Origin: Cerrena zonata
Lineage: Eukaryota > Basidiomycota > Agaricomycetes > Polyporales > Cerrenaceae
NCBI GenBank assembly: GCA_038087015.1
Contig: JASBNA010000012.1
Coordinates: forward strand, 682,001-746,000
DNA: 64,000 nucleotides
Reading direction: 5' to 3'
The position numbers and the translations under genes are program-made. Positions 1 through 12,010 of the stretch are shown here, one piece after another (positions within the stretch are counted from its first letter, which is position 1; each line of letters starts with the position of its first letter). The notes beneath the pieces are model-generated. The model was given only the letters and a program-made list of their open reading frames with translations, was not told the DNA's origin and searched no databases.

Positions 1-1170
1 GCCGCGACGACATTCTTACACACTTGCCATATTGAGCTAGGGTTCTCCGAGAGTCTAAAGTCTCGGTAACTTCGTCGAAGAACTTATTACAAATTTCACC
101 TGCAACTCGTTTGTTTCTCCTATCATAATGTTGTGGCAAAGTGGTCGAGTTGTTTGTAAGTCTCTAGTACATTTGGCAGTATCGGCGTTGCGTCCGATGG
201 ACCCGAAGCCTTTTCGACACCTGGAGCCTGAGGCAAATACCTGATTTAGAAGGGCAACATACACGACAGATCGACTTACTAACGCTATTGCTCATCAACA
301 TAGGGTGGTAGCAGTACGTTGTCATTGTCAATGTAACTTCTCAGCTCATCGCACCGCGACACTGTTTATCGTTGTCGATTATCTATACGAAAGGCTGACC
401 AATCACTTTGGTACGTCGACGTCGACGGGAAGACGTCCGAAGATCAAGAGATGCAAATGTTGGGGTTTTTCTTTTCTATACAGATGCGGAAAGATCAACT
501 ACGCAACCTGCAAACTAGCACAGCGATGTATACGAACAACATTTACCCCACATATTGGGCACCAACAAGAGCCGACAAGACGCTAAATACCAAGAATGCG
601 GAATAGCGCATCGTCCGTCAAACCGGTGTCTTAAGGTCCATTCAGCTTTCTTGACGTCACCTAGCGGATGAAGAAATGACGTTGGATAACAATACAATTG
701 CGCGTTTCAACGATCTCCAAGAATGCAGATGCTACGTCCAAAAGACTCACGGATTGATTCGGAAGCCTGTGTGCTATAGTTACAGTGATAGGGCCTTAGG
801 AAGGGTCGAAGACCGTGTAAGCTGTAACTGCTTACTTAACGATGACTTAATTGAGATGACAAATGATTTATAAACCTTCAGGCCACAGTGCACACCGCCA
901 GTAACCATTCAATGTGCTTCAATACCTTTCTCGCGTAGGAGATATTCATCGGCACATGTACCGCTAACAATGATCGAAATCGGACTCCTATAGTCGGTAA
1001 GCTGAGATGCTTCTCTTGATGCGATCAGAAGCATGTCGCACATGCTTGGCGGGAACGAGTAGAATAGACTCTTGGACGGGAGGGCTATAAAGCAGTTGTG
1101 CAAGTGAAGTCCAAAACGCATCCCATTCGGTTCCGAAGTCTCTCTGCTCCATTTTTTTCTTAATTTCGCC
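1..1170. other. left-edge region, no gene recognised
   Basis: Only short open frames without recognisable protein features are present. The last 90 bases hold the promoter of the gene that starts at 1171. The left part could contain the end of a gene outside the window, but I see no splice-consistent coding stretch. Confidence 0.5.
1086..1091 (+). promoter_or_regulatory. TATA box of the secreted binding-protein-like gene
   Basis: TATAAA lies 80 bases before the ATG at 1171. Position and sequence fit a fungal core promoter; there is no experimental evidence. Confidence 0.5.
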
Positions 1171-2559
1171 ATGCGTTTCCAAACTCTCCTTACGTCTTGC
1201 CTCCTTTCCATTACCCTTGTGTCTGCTGCATCCCTCAGCGGCCGCCAGGTTGATATTGAGACTCAGTCTCTCGATGAGCTTTACCAGCTCGCCCTTGCTG
1301 AGGGTGGTGACCTCATTGTGAGAGCTGGAGGTGATGAGAAGAACCAACAAGATGGTTTGGTCCAAGCCTTCAAGACACAGTTCCCCGGAATCAATCTTAA
1401 TCTCACTGTCGACCTTTCTAAGGTACTGTTTCACCTTTCCGTGCTATCTTTCTAAGACTGAACTTTACCGTCGTCATATAGTACCATGATGGTATCATCG
1501 ACAGGAACTTGAACCTCACCGGAAAAGCTGGTGTTGATGTCACTCACCTTCAAACTCTCCATGACTTTGTGAGATGGAAACAGGAGTGTCGAGTAAGTAA
1601 CTTACCAATGTCCTTTGATTGTGTTCTGACCTTTTTGTCGGAAGCTTCTCGCATACAAGCCCGCGGGATGGGAGCAAATTGATGACAGCATCAAGGATGT
1701 TGACGGTGCTTATGTGTAAGTTTTCCTCGACCGATTTGCCTTGTACAATGTTCGATCCTTAACGATTGCCTCTCAATAGCGGTATCAACTACTTCATGTT
1801 TGCGAACAACTTTGCAACCGCGAAGACAACCAAGGAGGAAGCTCCCAAAGAATTCACTGATTATTTGGATCCCAAATGGAAAGGAAAGATCGTATCTACT
1901 TACCCCAACGATGACGATGCCGTTCTCTTCCAGTAAGCTTTTACGCTCTACGCATACAAAATATACCTTACTAAAATGCCCCTCTATCAGGTTCTTCAAG
2001 GTCGTTCAGGCTCATGGATGGGAGGCCATTCAGCAATTCATTGCCCAGGATATTCAATGGGTCCGCGGTACTGCCACCCCTATTGCCGTCATGTCCCAAA
2101 ACAACTCCCGCGCCGTCACCTTCACCACCGGCACCGGATTCTCTGATGGCAGCTCAGGATTCTTCCAACAGCTTCCCGAAGATGATTTCAGCCACATCAT
2201 TATCTGGTCACAGAGGGCCGCTATCTTCGAGACCGCTGAACATCCCGCCGCAGCTAAGCTTTACGTGAACTGGCTCCTCTCGACAGAACGACAGGCTGCC
2301 AGCGGAGGATGGAGTGTTCGTAATGATGTCCCCCAACAAAGTGGTCTTGCCCGTACGTCAAGTTTTATTTTCTGCTCAGGTATAAACAGATGCTGATAAT
2401 TCGTCATTTATAGCATTGTCCGACTTCGCCGGTAAATTGGATCCTCCCGCTTTCGAAAGGTTTATGCTCGACCGCGCCCTCGTTGAGCGCTACAAGCTTC
2501 AGTTCGAGCAGCTTCTCGGAACTGCCCAAGGTCTCAGCCCTCTCGATGATGACTTGTAA
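1171..2559 (+). CDS. secreted periplasmic-binding-protein-like (type 2) protein
   Basis: Six exons join in frame: 1171-1422, 1482-1592, 1645-1715, 1780-1932, 1991-2352 and 2414-2559, giving 364 residues. The protein opens with a signal peptide (MRFQTLLTSCLLSITLVSA) and is therefore probably extracellular. The body resembles the type-2 periplasmic binding fold of bacterial iron- or spermidine-type solute-binding proteins: an early ALAEGGDLIVRAGG strand, a DPKWKGKI motif near the middle, and a late segment (AAAKLYVNWLLS) typical of the hinge-to-C-lobe region. Fungi have no periplasm and no ABC importer, so the ligand and role are unknown; scavenging or sensing of a metal or small molecule outside the cell is inference. 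All splice sites are canonical and no lesion was found. Confidence 0.85.
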
Positions 2560-3100
2560 AAATTGAAAGTTACTCTTCTATGACTTACCCACACATACCG
2601 TTCTTTTATGTATCTTACTAGATGAAATAATTGTTGCTTTAACACCGTACCTGAACGTCATAAACCGGAACCAACTTAAATGCTTGCCATAACGGGAGCT
2701 TTTCAAACCGGAATGATCCGAGTCGGCATAACTAATTCTCACTTGCCAGATTCCTATGAACTACTTACTGCAATCATGATCAAGAGCTTCTAGTCTTCAA
2801 TTTTATTTTCCTATAGTCTCATGGGTAACAGCTATGTCTATGCTTTCTACTTCAGTGAAGGAAATAGATGGTGCCTAGAGTCCCTAGACGCGTCTTGGCA
2901 TCGATGTCTCGAGGTCAAAGCACGCAATGATGGACAGATAAAGAAGCAAGAGATCCCTCGTGTACCACTTCCACTCTCTTGAGAATCGTACCGGAACTAT
3001 ATGGCGACATTGCTTAGGCCGATGAGTCTATTCTATCTTGACTGGTATAAGTTTAAAAAACCGATGATTGAGGACGCTGGGGGCTGTCAAACTGTCCATC
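2560..3100. other. intergenic, nothing recognised
   Basis: This holds the 3' flank of the secreted protein gene and the promoter region of the UNC93-like gene. I see no open frame of note and no repeat. Confidence 0.5.
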
Positions 3101-5108
3101 ATGTCCTCTAACGATAGCACAGGGAAGGTCAAGATTAAGAGAACGTGGTACAGAACGACAAGGTACGTTTCTCCGACTTGCCATATAAAATGCTACTCCA
3201 TGGGGAGAAAAAACAGATTTAATGCCCATGTGATTGGGATAGTAGGGTTTACTGCTCCAGGATGTAAGTGGTCAGTACTCCCATCTAACGCAACACGATC
3301 CTGAGCGTGATTCAGTATGGAATGCCATGAATGCGCTTGGGGCCGGCGGCGCAAGAGAACCTTATCGTGCGTGCCTTTCAGAAATATTGATACGAAATGG
3401 TCCCGTTGAAATAAACGTGCAGTTGTTAATGCCGCTAACGCACTGGTCTTTGCACTCCTGGGAGTATTCTGTCTTCTTGGAGCGACTGTTGCAAATTACA
3501 TCGGTCTTGCTTGGACACTCGCGCTCGGAGCGGTAGGATATCCCCTATACTCTGCCGGCCTGTACTGTAACGTCAAGTTCGGCAATGTATGGTTCGTTTT
3601 AGTCGGGGCGGTACGTGGTACCTGTTTGGAACTTCGCGTTACTTGGGCTGAAAAATATCACGTAGGCTATTGATGGTATCTCTGCTGGTCTCTTCTGGGC
3701 TTCGGAAGCTGCTGTGGCAGTCGGTTATCCGGAACCAGCGAAAAGAGGGAAGTACCTCAAGTAAGTCTTCGACTTACGAGTAAGAATCAATTCATTGAAT
3801 TGTTCTCAATGTGTAGCATTTGGGTCTGGTGGCGTACACTAGGACCCATTGTCGGTGGTGCTATCGTCCTTGCGCTGAATAACAAGCAAGGGCAGAGGCC
3901 ATGTTAGCACCGGTAAGAGCCGTTGTTGCCAAGAAACGTTGAAATGATTAACATTCTCTTCCATTTTGAAGATACGTACCTCGTCTTCATCGCGCTGCAG
4001 TGTCTATCAGTTCCGGTTGCCCTTCTTCTAACACCTCCGGAGAAGGTTGAAAGAAGCGATGGAACCAAGGTACAAGCTCAAAAGAAGGTGGCCTTCAAGC
4101 AAAATTTCGTTGACCTATGGAAGTCATTAAAACGAAGAGAAGTAAAGAAGCCCCGGAATTTATCGTCAACGAATCACTCATACTTATATCAATATGACAG
4201 ATTCTTCTCCTGTTCCCGATTTTCTCGGCCGCTTACTTCAATTCTTATTCCTCCACATTTGCGACTGTGTACTTCTCAGTGCGTGCTCGTGCTCTCAACG
4301 GTCTCCTTGGAAACTTCCCAGTCTGTAAGTCCTTGTGACGAAGAACGTTCGTAACGCGTGGTACTGATATTGAAATATTCTTTTAGTGTTGGCGTCTCAA
4401 CTCATATCCTGGCTACTTGACTGCAAACGTTTCACGCGTAAACGAAGATTGGTATATGGATTCTGGATTGCCCTCCTTACACATATATTGGCATGGGTTT
4501 ATGCTCTTGTGGTAATCGTGCAGTTTAGGCATGACGGCCCTGTACTCGATTGGACTAGTAAAGGATATGCGAAGGGGTTCTTCGTCGACGTTTTCTGTAA
4601 GAATTGGCGTACAACGAATCATTCGCTTTTGCTCACATTCTGTCGGGCGGCAGGGTCATTCTCGAAGCAAATATTACAGTCGTGGCTGTACTACGTTATG
4701 GGTACTCGTGAGTAAAGTATCTTACATCAGTCCTTTGGGGATCCTGAACTCGTGATTTGCTTGGTAGTCACTGATGATATATCGGAGCTCACACGATATA
4801 CTGGGATCCTACGAGGCATGGAGTCTTTCGCGCAGGCCGTCGCATACGGCCTGAATGCTACGAGGAATGTAGATCCTTGGGTACCTGTATGTCTTCAACG
4901 CTTATCTACCTTGAACGTAGGATTTACCGCTTACAATACTCGCAAGCTCGGCATCAATGTTGCATTATTATTGATTTCCATATATCCCACTTGGCTCGTA
5001 ATATCAAACTTGGAGCCTCCTGAGGATGAAGATATCAAGAAAAGGGTTGAGGATGAGGAAGACACTGCCAGTGTTTCTCAAAAGGCAAAGGTTTTGGAGG
5101 ATATATAG
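3101..5108 (+). CDS. UNC93-like (DUF895) major-facilitator-type membrane protein, frame broken once
   Basis: About ten exons rebuild a fungal UNC93-like protein. It starts MSSNDSTGKV and runs through the family hallmarks FNAHVIGIVGFTAPG, LWNAMNALGAGG, GLFWASEAAVAVGYPE and KRGKYLNIWVWWRTLGPIVGG, then TYLVFIALQC, LTDDISELTRYTGILRG and FAQAVAYG. The ends are cytosolic and the tail is rich in Glu and Asp. Family members are multi-pass transporters of unknown substrate, possibly regulators of ion channels. In the exon near 3890-3900 the frame must move by one base between NNKQGQ and the conserved GHVSTDTY; read literally the frame stops at the TAG starting at 3905. All other exons join cleanly, so the gene may be functional with an assembly error, or a recent pseudogene. 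Precise exon ends were inferred by eye. Confidence 0.8.
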
Positions 5109-5397
5109 AAGTACGTCCAAGTCGATATAATTGCATGGCATAACGGCAACCGCTGTACATTGATGTCTTTAGCAGTCTTGCCCTCGTTGATAACTGAACT
5201 CCGACCCTTGCCTACATCTGTAGTTATAGAGCTGATATTTGTTGGTACTGGCCGCATCTGTTACTTGCCACACCATCTGATTCATTACTCCGCATCATTA
5301 CATCTCCGAGTCAGCTAGGGTAATAATCACATATACTAAGAACTTTTGCGCATGATTCCCATCTACAATGCGACACGCTTGGGGCATGACCCTAGGG

Positions 5398-6466
5398 TCA
5401 TATCCAAATTTCTCCTTTTCTCCGAATTAGCTTTGATCCATCAGGAATGCGAACCTTAGATCGATATAAGTATATCAAAGCTAGAAGAATGGGAACTGAG
5501 ACGTACATTCTCATCCAATCTCTCATGTACCGTTCGAGCTGATCCGTCCAAGAAATAAGTAAGATTGGTTACCGCACTTGGGCCGCATGTAGGACACTTC
5601 CAAGCTTCCTTTGCAACTTTGTCGAAAATCCTCGTGCGTGGCAATTTTTCTAAGCAGGGTACTTTGAACAAGGCTTCCCTGCATTCGGAGATAAAAATGA
5701 GCTGCCAGGATCTCGCGTACACCGTATGGTGGTAGTCTAGGTCTTCGGGTTGGGTACAGCAGTCTTCTTCATCCTCTTCGAACCGGGGGATATCGGGGTC
5801 TGCGTACACGGGTATGCGACTGTATTCCCTCCAGAGCCATGAGCCAAGATCCATGAGGCCTCCAAAAAATCTGGAGCACTTTTTGTGATATTGGAACAGG
5901 TCTTGTAAGAAAGCAGCAGGTACGTCTTATAGGATGGGATTGACCCCGTGAAAGTTGATCAACTCGGAAAGCGATCGAGAGAGACACTGTTCTGCAGCCA
6001 GCCGTGCTCCGTATTCCCATTTATATTGCCGTGAAAGCAAATAGACACCCAAGGGTTTCTTCTCGACCAATCCTTTCAAGCAAGTACGCAGCCAGACCTT
6101 GATATTGTTCATCATATATTTGTCTGCGACACCATAGCACCGGTGGAGTCGTTCCAATGAGGCTGGTGGACTAGGTATGTAGCCTGGGTAACAAAACATG
6201 AGTAACACCCGAAGGTCTTCCGCATTTTCGTGCATTTCCACGACGGGAATTTCATGTTGCGAATCAGTGGATTGACTTTGGGGAAGTGAAAGCATGGTCT
6301 TGAATAGGGGAGACGCATAAATGAGGAATGTTTTGTAGGTACGAAAGTCAACCCTGTCTATGTCGTTGGAGCGTAGGATGATGTCTCCGTCTTGACAGTT
6401 GTAGAATGCATCTGCATACTTTGCAGGCGAAGTAGTGGGATTACTCCGGCGGCGGACAACTTCCAT
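5398..6466 (-). pseudogene. BTB/POZ protein paralogue A with in-frame stop
   Basis: Two exons (6466-5507 and 5454-5398) encode a 338-codon frame of the local BTB family. The start ATG at 6466 gives MEVVRRRS; the longer frame upstream begins at a TTG and is not used. The BTB core (DIILRSN, VDFRTYKTFLIYASPLFKTMLSLPQ) is at about residues 35-110, followed by an alpha-helical BACK-like region and the family CC...CPTCGP cysteines. Codon 180 is TAA (5927-5929) where the intact paralogues have CAA or another sense codon in the phrase PILQD. The frame stays open and conserved on both sides, which points to a young nonsense mutation. The terminal exon lacks the stop found right after VPVG in its relatives and runs on to 5398. 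Product, if any, would be a bare BTB domain. Confidence 0.75.
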
Positions 6467-7170
6467 GGCTGAAGTTTGAGTGAGCGAATAACGGTTTAAC
6501 TGAGTTGAGCGGGAAGGAGATTCGCCCAATACACCTAGTAGTGATGGATGTTGGGATGTAAGGAGAAACTAAAATTCTCACTTAGGGGCTCTTCTACGAT
6601 GATGGCGACTCCGATAGATAGACTCGGATGCTCGTATTTGGATTTCGGACATAAAGATTGGACGCCCGGTATACCCGGGTCCCTAGCCCGTGAAGGAAAG
6701 AGAGGCCATAAAGTCTAACTACCTGGCCATCAGTGTTTCGAACGAGAGCCTTGACTCAGAGTTAACATTATTACCCTCTCCCGTCTCTACTAGCAAATAA
6801 CAAGGAATCTAACGGTACTGGTATTTTCTATACCCAACGTTGCATCAAACCGATGTGGTATGCTTCAGGCTAGCCAGTTAGCCACCAGGTCTATAGATTC
6901 ATTCCATCACTAATGGATCTATCTAAACTCATTCTCTTTTCCGATCTGGTCAATGGTCTTCGTATAGGACAAAGATACTTCCCACAGATACCTTAGACGG
7001 TCGTAGTATAGGCCCATGACAAACTCACTAGGTCAACCGTCAATATTAACGACGACTATGAGCAATTTCGTGCCAGTGATATTGTTTTGAACACATACTC
7101 AAGTCGTACTGAGGTCATAACACCTGTATACGATGAGCCTGAGGGAGCAGCTATCGCATACCGGTCAAAC
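6467..7170. other. intergenic between BTB genes A and B
   Basis: Apart from the upstream element of gene A at 6569-6600 I see nothing coding. The region is the promoter of gene A and the 3' flank of gene B. Confidence 0.5.
6569..6600 (-). repeat. 32-bp upstream element shared by BTB genes A and D
   Basis: This 32-bp stretch is an exact reverse complement of 13365-13396. In both places it lies upstream of a BTB gene and reads toward it; its core is GAAGAGCCCCTAAGTGAG. Gene A starts 103 bases downstream, gene D about 290 bases downstream. It is either a conserved promoter/5' leader element or a remnant of the duplication. Confidence 0.85.
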
Positions 7171-8219
7171 CTATCCAACAGGCACTGGTACCTGCGATAA
7201 TGTAAGGACAACTGCATAATACTGATAGAAAACCGACACACGCACCGCTTGATCCAACCTGATCAATACCGGCCCCTGATTCACCTTCGAAAACTCTGCC
7301 AATCTCTCCAACGCCAGTGGTCCACAATCCGCACATCTTCCTGCAACCTTAGCAACCTTGCAGAAAATCTCCGCGACTGGGATCTTTTCAAAAGAAGGAA
7401 CCTTGGCTAGAGCTTCGCTACATTCGGATATGAAAACGTTCCACCATGTTTTTGTGTATATGTATCGAAGTTCGGGACCGAGTTCGTGCGGTTCTTTGCA
7501 GCAGTCTTCTTCTTTAGCCCGGAAATGAATCGTATTGGCGTAGTCGGGAGAATAGCACCATTCGTGAGCCCATGGATGTATTGACATGGCATCGGAGAGG
7601 AATTTTGCGCATTCCTGATGATACTTGAATAATTCTTGAAGGAACGATGCTGATACGTCTTGTAAAAGGGGACTGGACCAAGCGGCCAACTCCGAAACAG
7701 AAAGAGAAAGACATCTCTTTGCTGCGAGCCGCGCCTCCGCTTTCCATCCAAGCTGTCGTGCAAGCACATATACACCCACAGGCATTGTTTCCAGAAATCC
7801 CGGAAGACAGCCTTTCCTCAACCATGTCAGGATGCTTTCCAACATGTATTTATCCGCTATACGGTGGAGATAGTAGAACCGCTCAAGAGAGCTTGGAGGG
7901 TCTGGCGTAGTACCCGGATGGCAGAATAAGAGCAGAGTACGGAGATTCTCTGTGCTCTCAGGTATGACCACAATGGGGATACCAGCTGTCGAGGTTGTGT
8001 GATTTTGTGGGAGCGTGAACATATCTTTGAAAACCGGGGACGCATAAGTGAGGAATAATTTATGGATATAGAAATCAACTGAGTTGGCATCATGAGAACG
8101 GATGATTGTGTCGCATTTTGGGTCGTTAAATGGTGCGTCGGCTATGTCCTGCGAAATGACATCTATTGTTAGGGTAGTCAGTATGACAGTAAGTAGGGTG
8201 AATGGGCATTACCTTGCAT
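7171..8219 (-). CDS. BTB/POZ protein paralogue B
   Basis: A two-codon first exon (ATG CAA G, 8219-8213) splices at the acceptor ending in TAG at 8142 onto a large exon. A final 54-base intron (frame-neutral) precedes a micro-exon coding VPVPVG and a TAG. The result is 307 residues. The BTB domain occupies residues 1-90 (DTIIRS, VDFYIHKLFLTYASPVFKDMFTLPQ), then a helical region with ADKYMLESILTWLR, and near the end CC (in EEDCCKEP) and CADCGP, which may bind a metal. BTB domains mediate dimerisation and often recruit CUL3, but the role of this fungal family is not known. No lesion was found. The tiny first exon is the least certain part. Confidence 0.8.
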
Positions 8220-8631
8220 CGCTAACAGATGGTAAGAGGAGAAGAAATGGTGTGATACTAACTTAGGGGTACAAAGTCTCAGACGTTAGCATCATGTTCG
8301 GGTTGGCTTTCCATTTTGGGACGACACCTAAGACCTCGACGTCGCTCCACAACGAGAAGGATGCACAGTCAGAAATCTCGGTGGTACAACCAGATTCACT
8401 ATCAAATAATTCGTTTATGAGTAACTTTGACATGAATACCAAACTATTCTGCAATGTCGAAATAATACACTTATCCCGTATTTCTCTTTTGTCCGTCCAA
8501 GATACACTAAAGAACAAAACCAATCAGTCCGCCCAAAGAGAAAAAAAGACTCCACCCCCAAACCCCATATACCCATTCTCCCCAAATTCAGCCAAATCCA
8601 TCGTACCGAAAACGAACACACATCGAGGACC
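8220..8631. other. intergenic, nothing recognised
   Basis: This holds the promoter of BTB gene B (with CCCCTAAGT at about 8260-8268 read on the minus strand) and the 3' end of the conserved Ser/Pro-rich gene. Short frames here look like noise. Confidence 0.5.
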
Positions 8632-10505
8632 CTACTCGACCGTAGTCGCACTACCAACGCTCACAGCATACTCATGTTTCCCCATATCAAATTCAGATCG
8701 TGACGGCAATCCATGGATTCTCGGTCTACCCGAGCCTTGTCCTTGTCCCTGATTCGAAATATTGAGATTGGTGAAAGAGAGGTTGTGAGCGAGACCGCCT
8801 GCGCCAGGGAGACCAGACGCAGGTGGGTGTGAGATAGATTGAGTACGACGCCTAGACGAGCAAAGAAAATTCAGTAAAATATTACGCAAATGTATTTATA
8901 CACATACCCGCGGAGTGTAGGAGCCATATTCAATTGTGCAAAATTGCTCGGGAAGAGTGGTCTCCCAGGGCCTCTCTCAAAGTTAGCATCGTAACCTTCG
9001 TCACCACTTGCACTGCTGAACGAAGAACTCCTTCCAATACCTCGAATAGGAGGAGAATTGGGCATCCCACCGCCTACCTTCCTGATGATTGAAGGTGGCA
9101 AGCCGGGGCGTCCAGCAGATCGGCCGAGGGATGAAGAACGACTCAGAGTGCCAACAGGGGACATAACAGGACTGTTTCCTGCGATGGATACGCTCGGGGA
9201 GGTACTAAAGCGTAAGCCTACGACTTCAGGTCCTTCAGCGTCGAGGTGGTTGGGGTCCTTGACATTACCGCCATCATCCCCACCGGTCTCCTCTTCTTCG
9301 TCCTCCTCCAAAACTTCTTGCAATGAAGTAGAGTTCGTGGGAGGTGGATTAGGGCTAGCTGAAGTTGCTATGACAGGCTCCACGGAGAGCTCTTCTACCG
9401 AAGATGAAAGGGGATCTACATCGTCAAAGGAACTAGGCGTATGAACCACAGCAGAGGAATAAGGGGCAGAGGGAGTAATAGGCGAATCTGGTTCAAAGAC
9501 GGGTGCATTGAGCGCAGACTCGAGACATTTTGGTCGAGGAATATCGATAGCACCAGGGGCGGTGTCATCCTCCATCTGCCACTCAAGTTCGTCGTCATCG
9601 ACGTTCAACTCAGGCGGTACACCAAGAGCGCCACGAATACGTTCCCAAATCAGCTCACTGTGCTCCAGGATGCAGGCGCGGGCTTTGCGAATCCAAATGA
9701 TGTCATCCGCAACGTCACGGTCGACATTGCGCAACCAGGAAACGAGCTGCTGGAACGTCCAGTGCTTGGAGTCACTGTCCAAAGTGGGAGGTGGAACCGT
9801 GGAAGAAGTATACTCTGAGGGGGAAGTCGAAGGGGAAGGGGAAGAAGGGGAAGGGAACGTTTGTGCAAGAAGGGCGAAAAGTTTATTGGTGGGCGGTTGA
9901 GTGATCAGCTGAGTGACCTCAGCAGGTCGTTCGATGAACGGAAGGTAGATTGAGTCTGGAAGTGATGTAAACGAGACAGGATGAATATCCGAGTGTGCAC
10001 CATTTGCCGCAGGTCGGGGATTGACAGACTGCTTAGCCAACTCGACCAACTGTTCGGGGGAAAGCCTGGGTTGTATGGTAGGCAACGAAGAGAAGCTTTG
10101 ACGAGGGGAACCAGGTGTAGAGGGACGAAGTCGTGGAGAAGGGGGACTCGCACGCCCTGTGTTTGTCCCGGAAGGTGCAAAGGACGTGAAGGCGAAACTC
10201 ATCCGCATGGAGTCGCCTTTGCCCGATGAAGTCGAGTTGACGGAAGCGTTGCTTCCATGGCGTCGATGATGTCTGCCATCGTTAGATTCGGTAGGAGGGG
10301 GAACACGAACGATGGTCAAGCGACTGGCGGTCGCGCGTCCTGGGTTGAGGTTCACATTGGCATGCTCCCCCCAAGGATCCGCAGCGGCGATCGATCCGCG
10401 GCGGACGGAAAGCCTACGTGAGGCTGTAGGACCAAAATGGGGACTTTGTGTCGGAGAAACGAAGGGACTCGATTCGACACTTGCAGAAGAGTGGATAGCC
10501 GACAT
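8632..10505 (-). CDS. conserved basidiomycete Ser/Pro-rich protein
   Basis: Two exons (10505-8908 and 8851-8632) join as LRG|RRTQS and give 605 residues. Most of the protein is low-complexity Ser/Pro/Thr sequence. One compact segment at about residues 240-300 is rich in Trp, Arg and Asp (KHWTFQQLVSWLRNVDRD, then ARACILEHSELIWERI and GALGVPPEL) and is the only likely folded part; I recall the same kind of segment in uncharacterised mushroom proteins. An acidic run (EEDEEEE) and an RSSSLGRS basic-Ser patch follow, suitable for kinase regulation. No catalytic motif, signal peptide or membrane segment is visible. Function unknown. Confidence 0.8.
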
Positions 10506-11311
10506 TTTTGTGCTTTATTTGGTGATTGTAGTTCGTGCTTGAGAAGGATGTTTTCGTTTTGGAGCAGGGAGAGCTCAAAGTCGAGCAGCACCACTTGGAC
10601 TTGTCTGTGGGGCCCCAAGATGAAATCTAGAACGAGAGTCGATGGTGTATCAGATCAGAGTCTATTGGAGTTTCGGCGAATATCTGGGGTAATCCGATCA
10701 TACCTGTTGCCTATTCAAATCTACACCGCTTGGAAAACGCGTCGTTTTCTTCAAAAAGGTGATTAACAGAGCGGCGCTGCGTCTGCAGGCCTACCCTGGG
10801 TGGTGATGGTGGTTGAGAACGAAGGCGATGGTACACATAACTTTTTGAATTGGTTCTCTTCTTGACTGTCGGGACCAGACGGGGCAGTCATGATGCTTGT
10901 ACGTCAACGACACACGGTCTCGAATCTCGATCCAGAGCCCGTAGTCATATGTTTACTTATATGACATATATGGTCGGTTCTAACCCCTGTATATACTAGC
11001 CGACTAAGTTCTGGAGGTCCTAGGTTGAACTCACTCAGCCACGATACAGCTTGTTGGTCATGGAGGAGAGTTATATTCCTTTATTTTCGGAAATCCAAGG
11101 GCTAGATAATAAAATACCCTAGTACTTATCTCAATATGAATTGTTCGCTAGGGGAATAAAGAGATAATAAGTAATCGCCGACCCAGCCCCTATCTTACAT
11201 AAATCATTAATTACCTACGTAATAGCGCTGATACCCACCCCAGTGCTTTACAGTATCTTTACTACCTACTTGGTAACTCTTATACCAACCATCACATCAC
11301 TTTCGTCTCAT
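10506..11311. other. intergenic promoter region
   Basis: It separates the divergent Ser/Pro-rich gene and PET117. AT-rich stretches and short frames only; no repeat or RNA gene is evident. Confidence 0.5.
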
Positions 11312-11615
11312 ATGTCTCGAATAGCCAAAGCAACACTAGTAGGCTCCATTATCGCTTCTGTTGGAATCGTATGGGGTGTTCATTTTCTTCAGAAGCAAGA
11401 GTCAGAGGTGGGTATAACGTGTCGCTCATGTTCACACCTATTTACATTGGAAAACTTTATAGACAATGTACAAAGGTGTCTTGCGGGATGACGAACGTCG
11501 TAGAGAAAAGATGCAGCAACGTGAAGCAGACTTTATCGAGTCACAACGAAAACGTGCCCTCTACGAGAGTGTACAACATGTTTCGCATACCGATTCTGGG
11601 CAGTCGAATTCATGA
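11312..11615 (+). CDS. PET117: cytochrome c oxidase assembly factor PET117
   Basis: Two exons (11312-11407 and 11463-11615) encode 82 residues, the usual length of PET117. The N-terminus MSRIAKATLVGSIIASVGIV forms a short hydrophobic segment that serves as mitochondrial inner-membrane anchor, followed by WGVHFLQKQESETMYKGVL and a charged helix with RRREKMQQREADF, all characteristic of the family. PET117 works in the mitochondrion with PET191/COX15-type factors in haem a synthesis and complex IV assembly (established for yeast and animals). It is a single-copy housekeeping gene sitting between BTB genes, and shows no lesion. Confidence 0.88.
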
Positions 11616-12010
11616 TGACCTCAGCCCTCCCCGTTATTCCAGGATGATACCTTCGAAATGAATACATTTCAGCCACTATAAGCATGATCCAACGGAGGAT
11701 TCAGAACCGGAGAACAGTGCGGCTGGTTTTTTAAACGCGGTTTTAGTAACTATCTCGGTCTACGAATTTCTAGGTGCGTTATGCGGGATCTACTGAACGA
11801 TACGGAAACTTCCCGAAACGGGAAGTGATCGTTTCGTCCGGTCGAGACATACTCGGAAGATCTAAATAAAACACCCGGGTCCGCAAATCTGAACCCCTAA
11901 TTCGGAGTTTCCTCCGTCTCTTAATCTACAACACCCATCACCAAGATTACAAAGTAAAAGTCTTTCCAACTCGTCCTTCATCTTACTAATTGCATTCCTC
12001 ACCGGTAGTA
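11616..12010. other. promoter region of BTB gene C
   Basis: No coding sequence. It contains CCCCTAATT about 115 bases before the ATG, similar in core to the CCCCTAAGT upstream of genes A, B and D. Confidence 0.45.
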
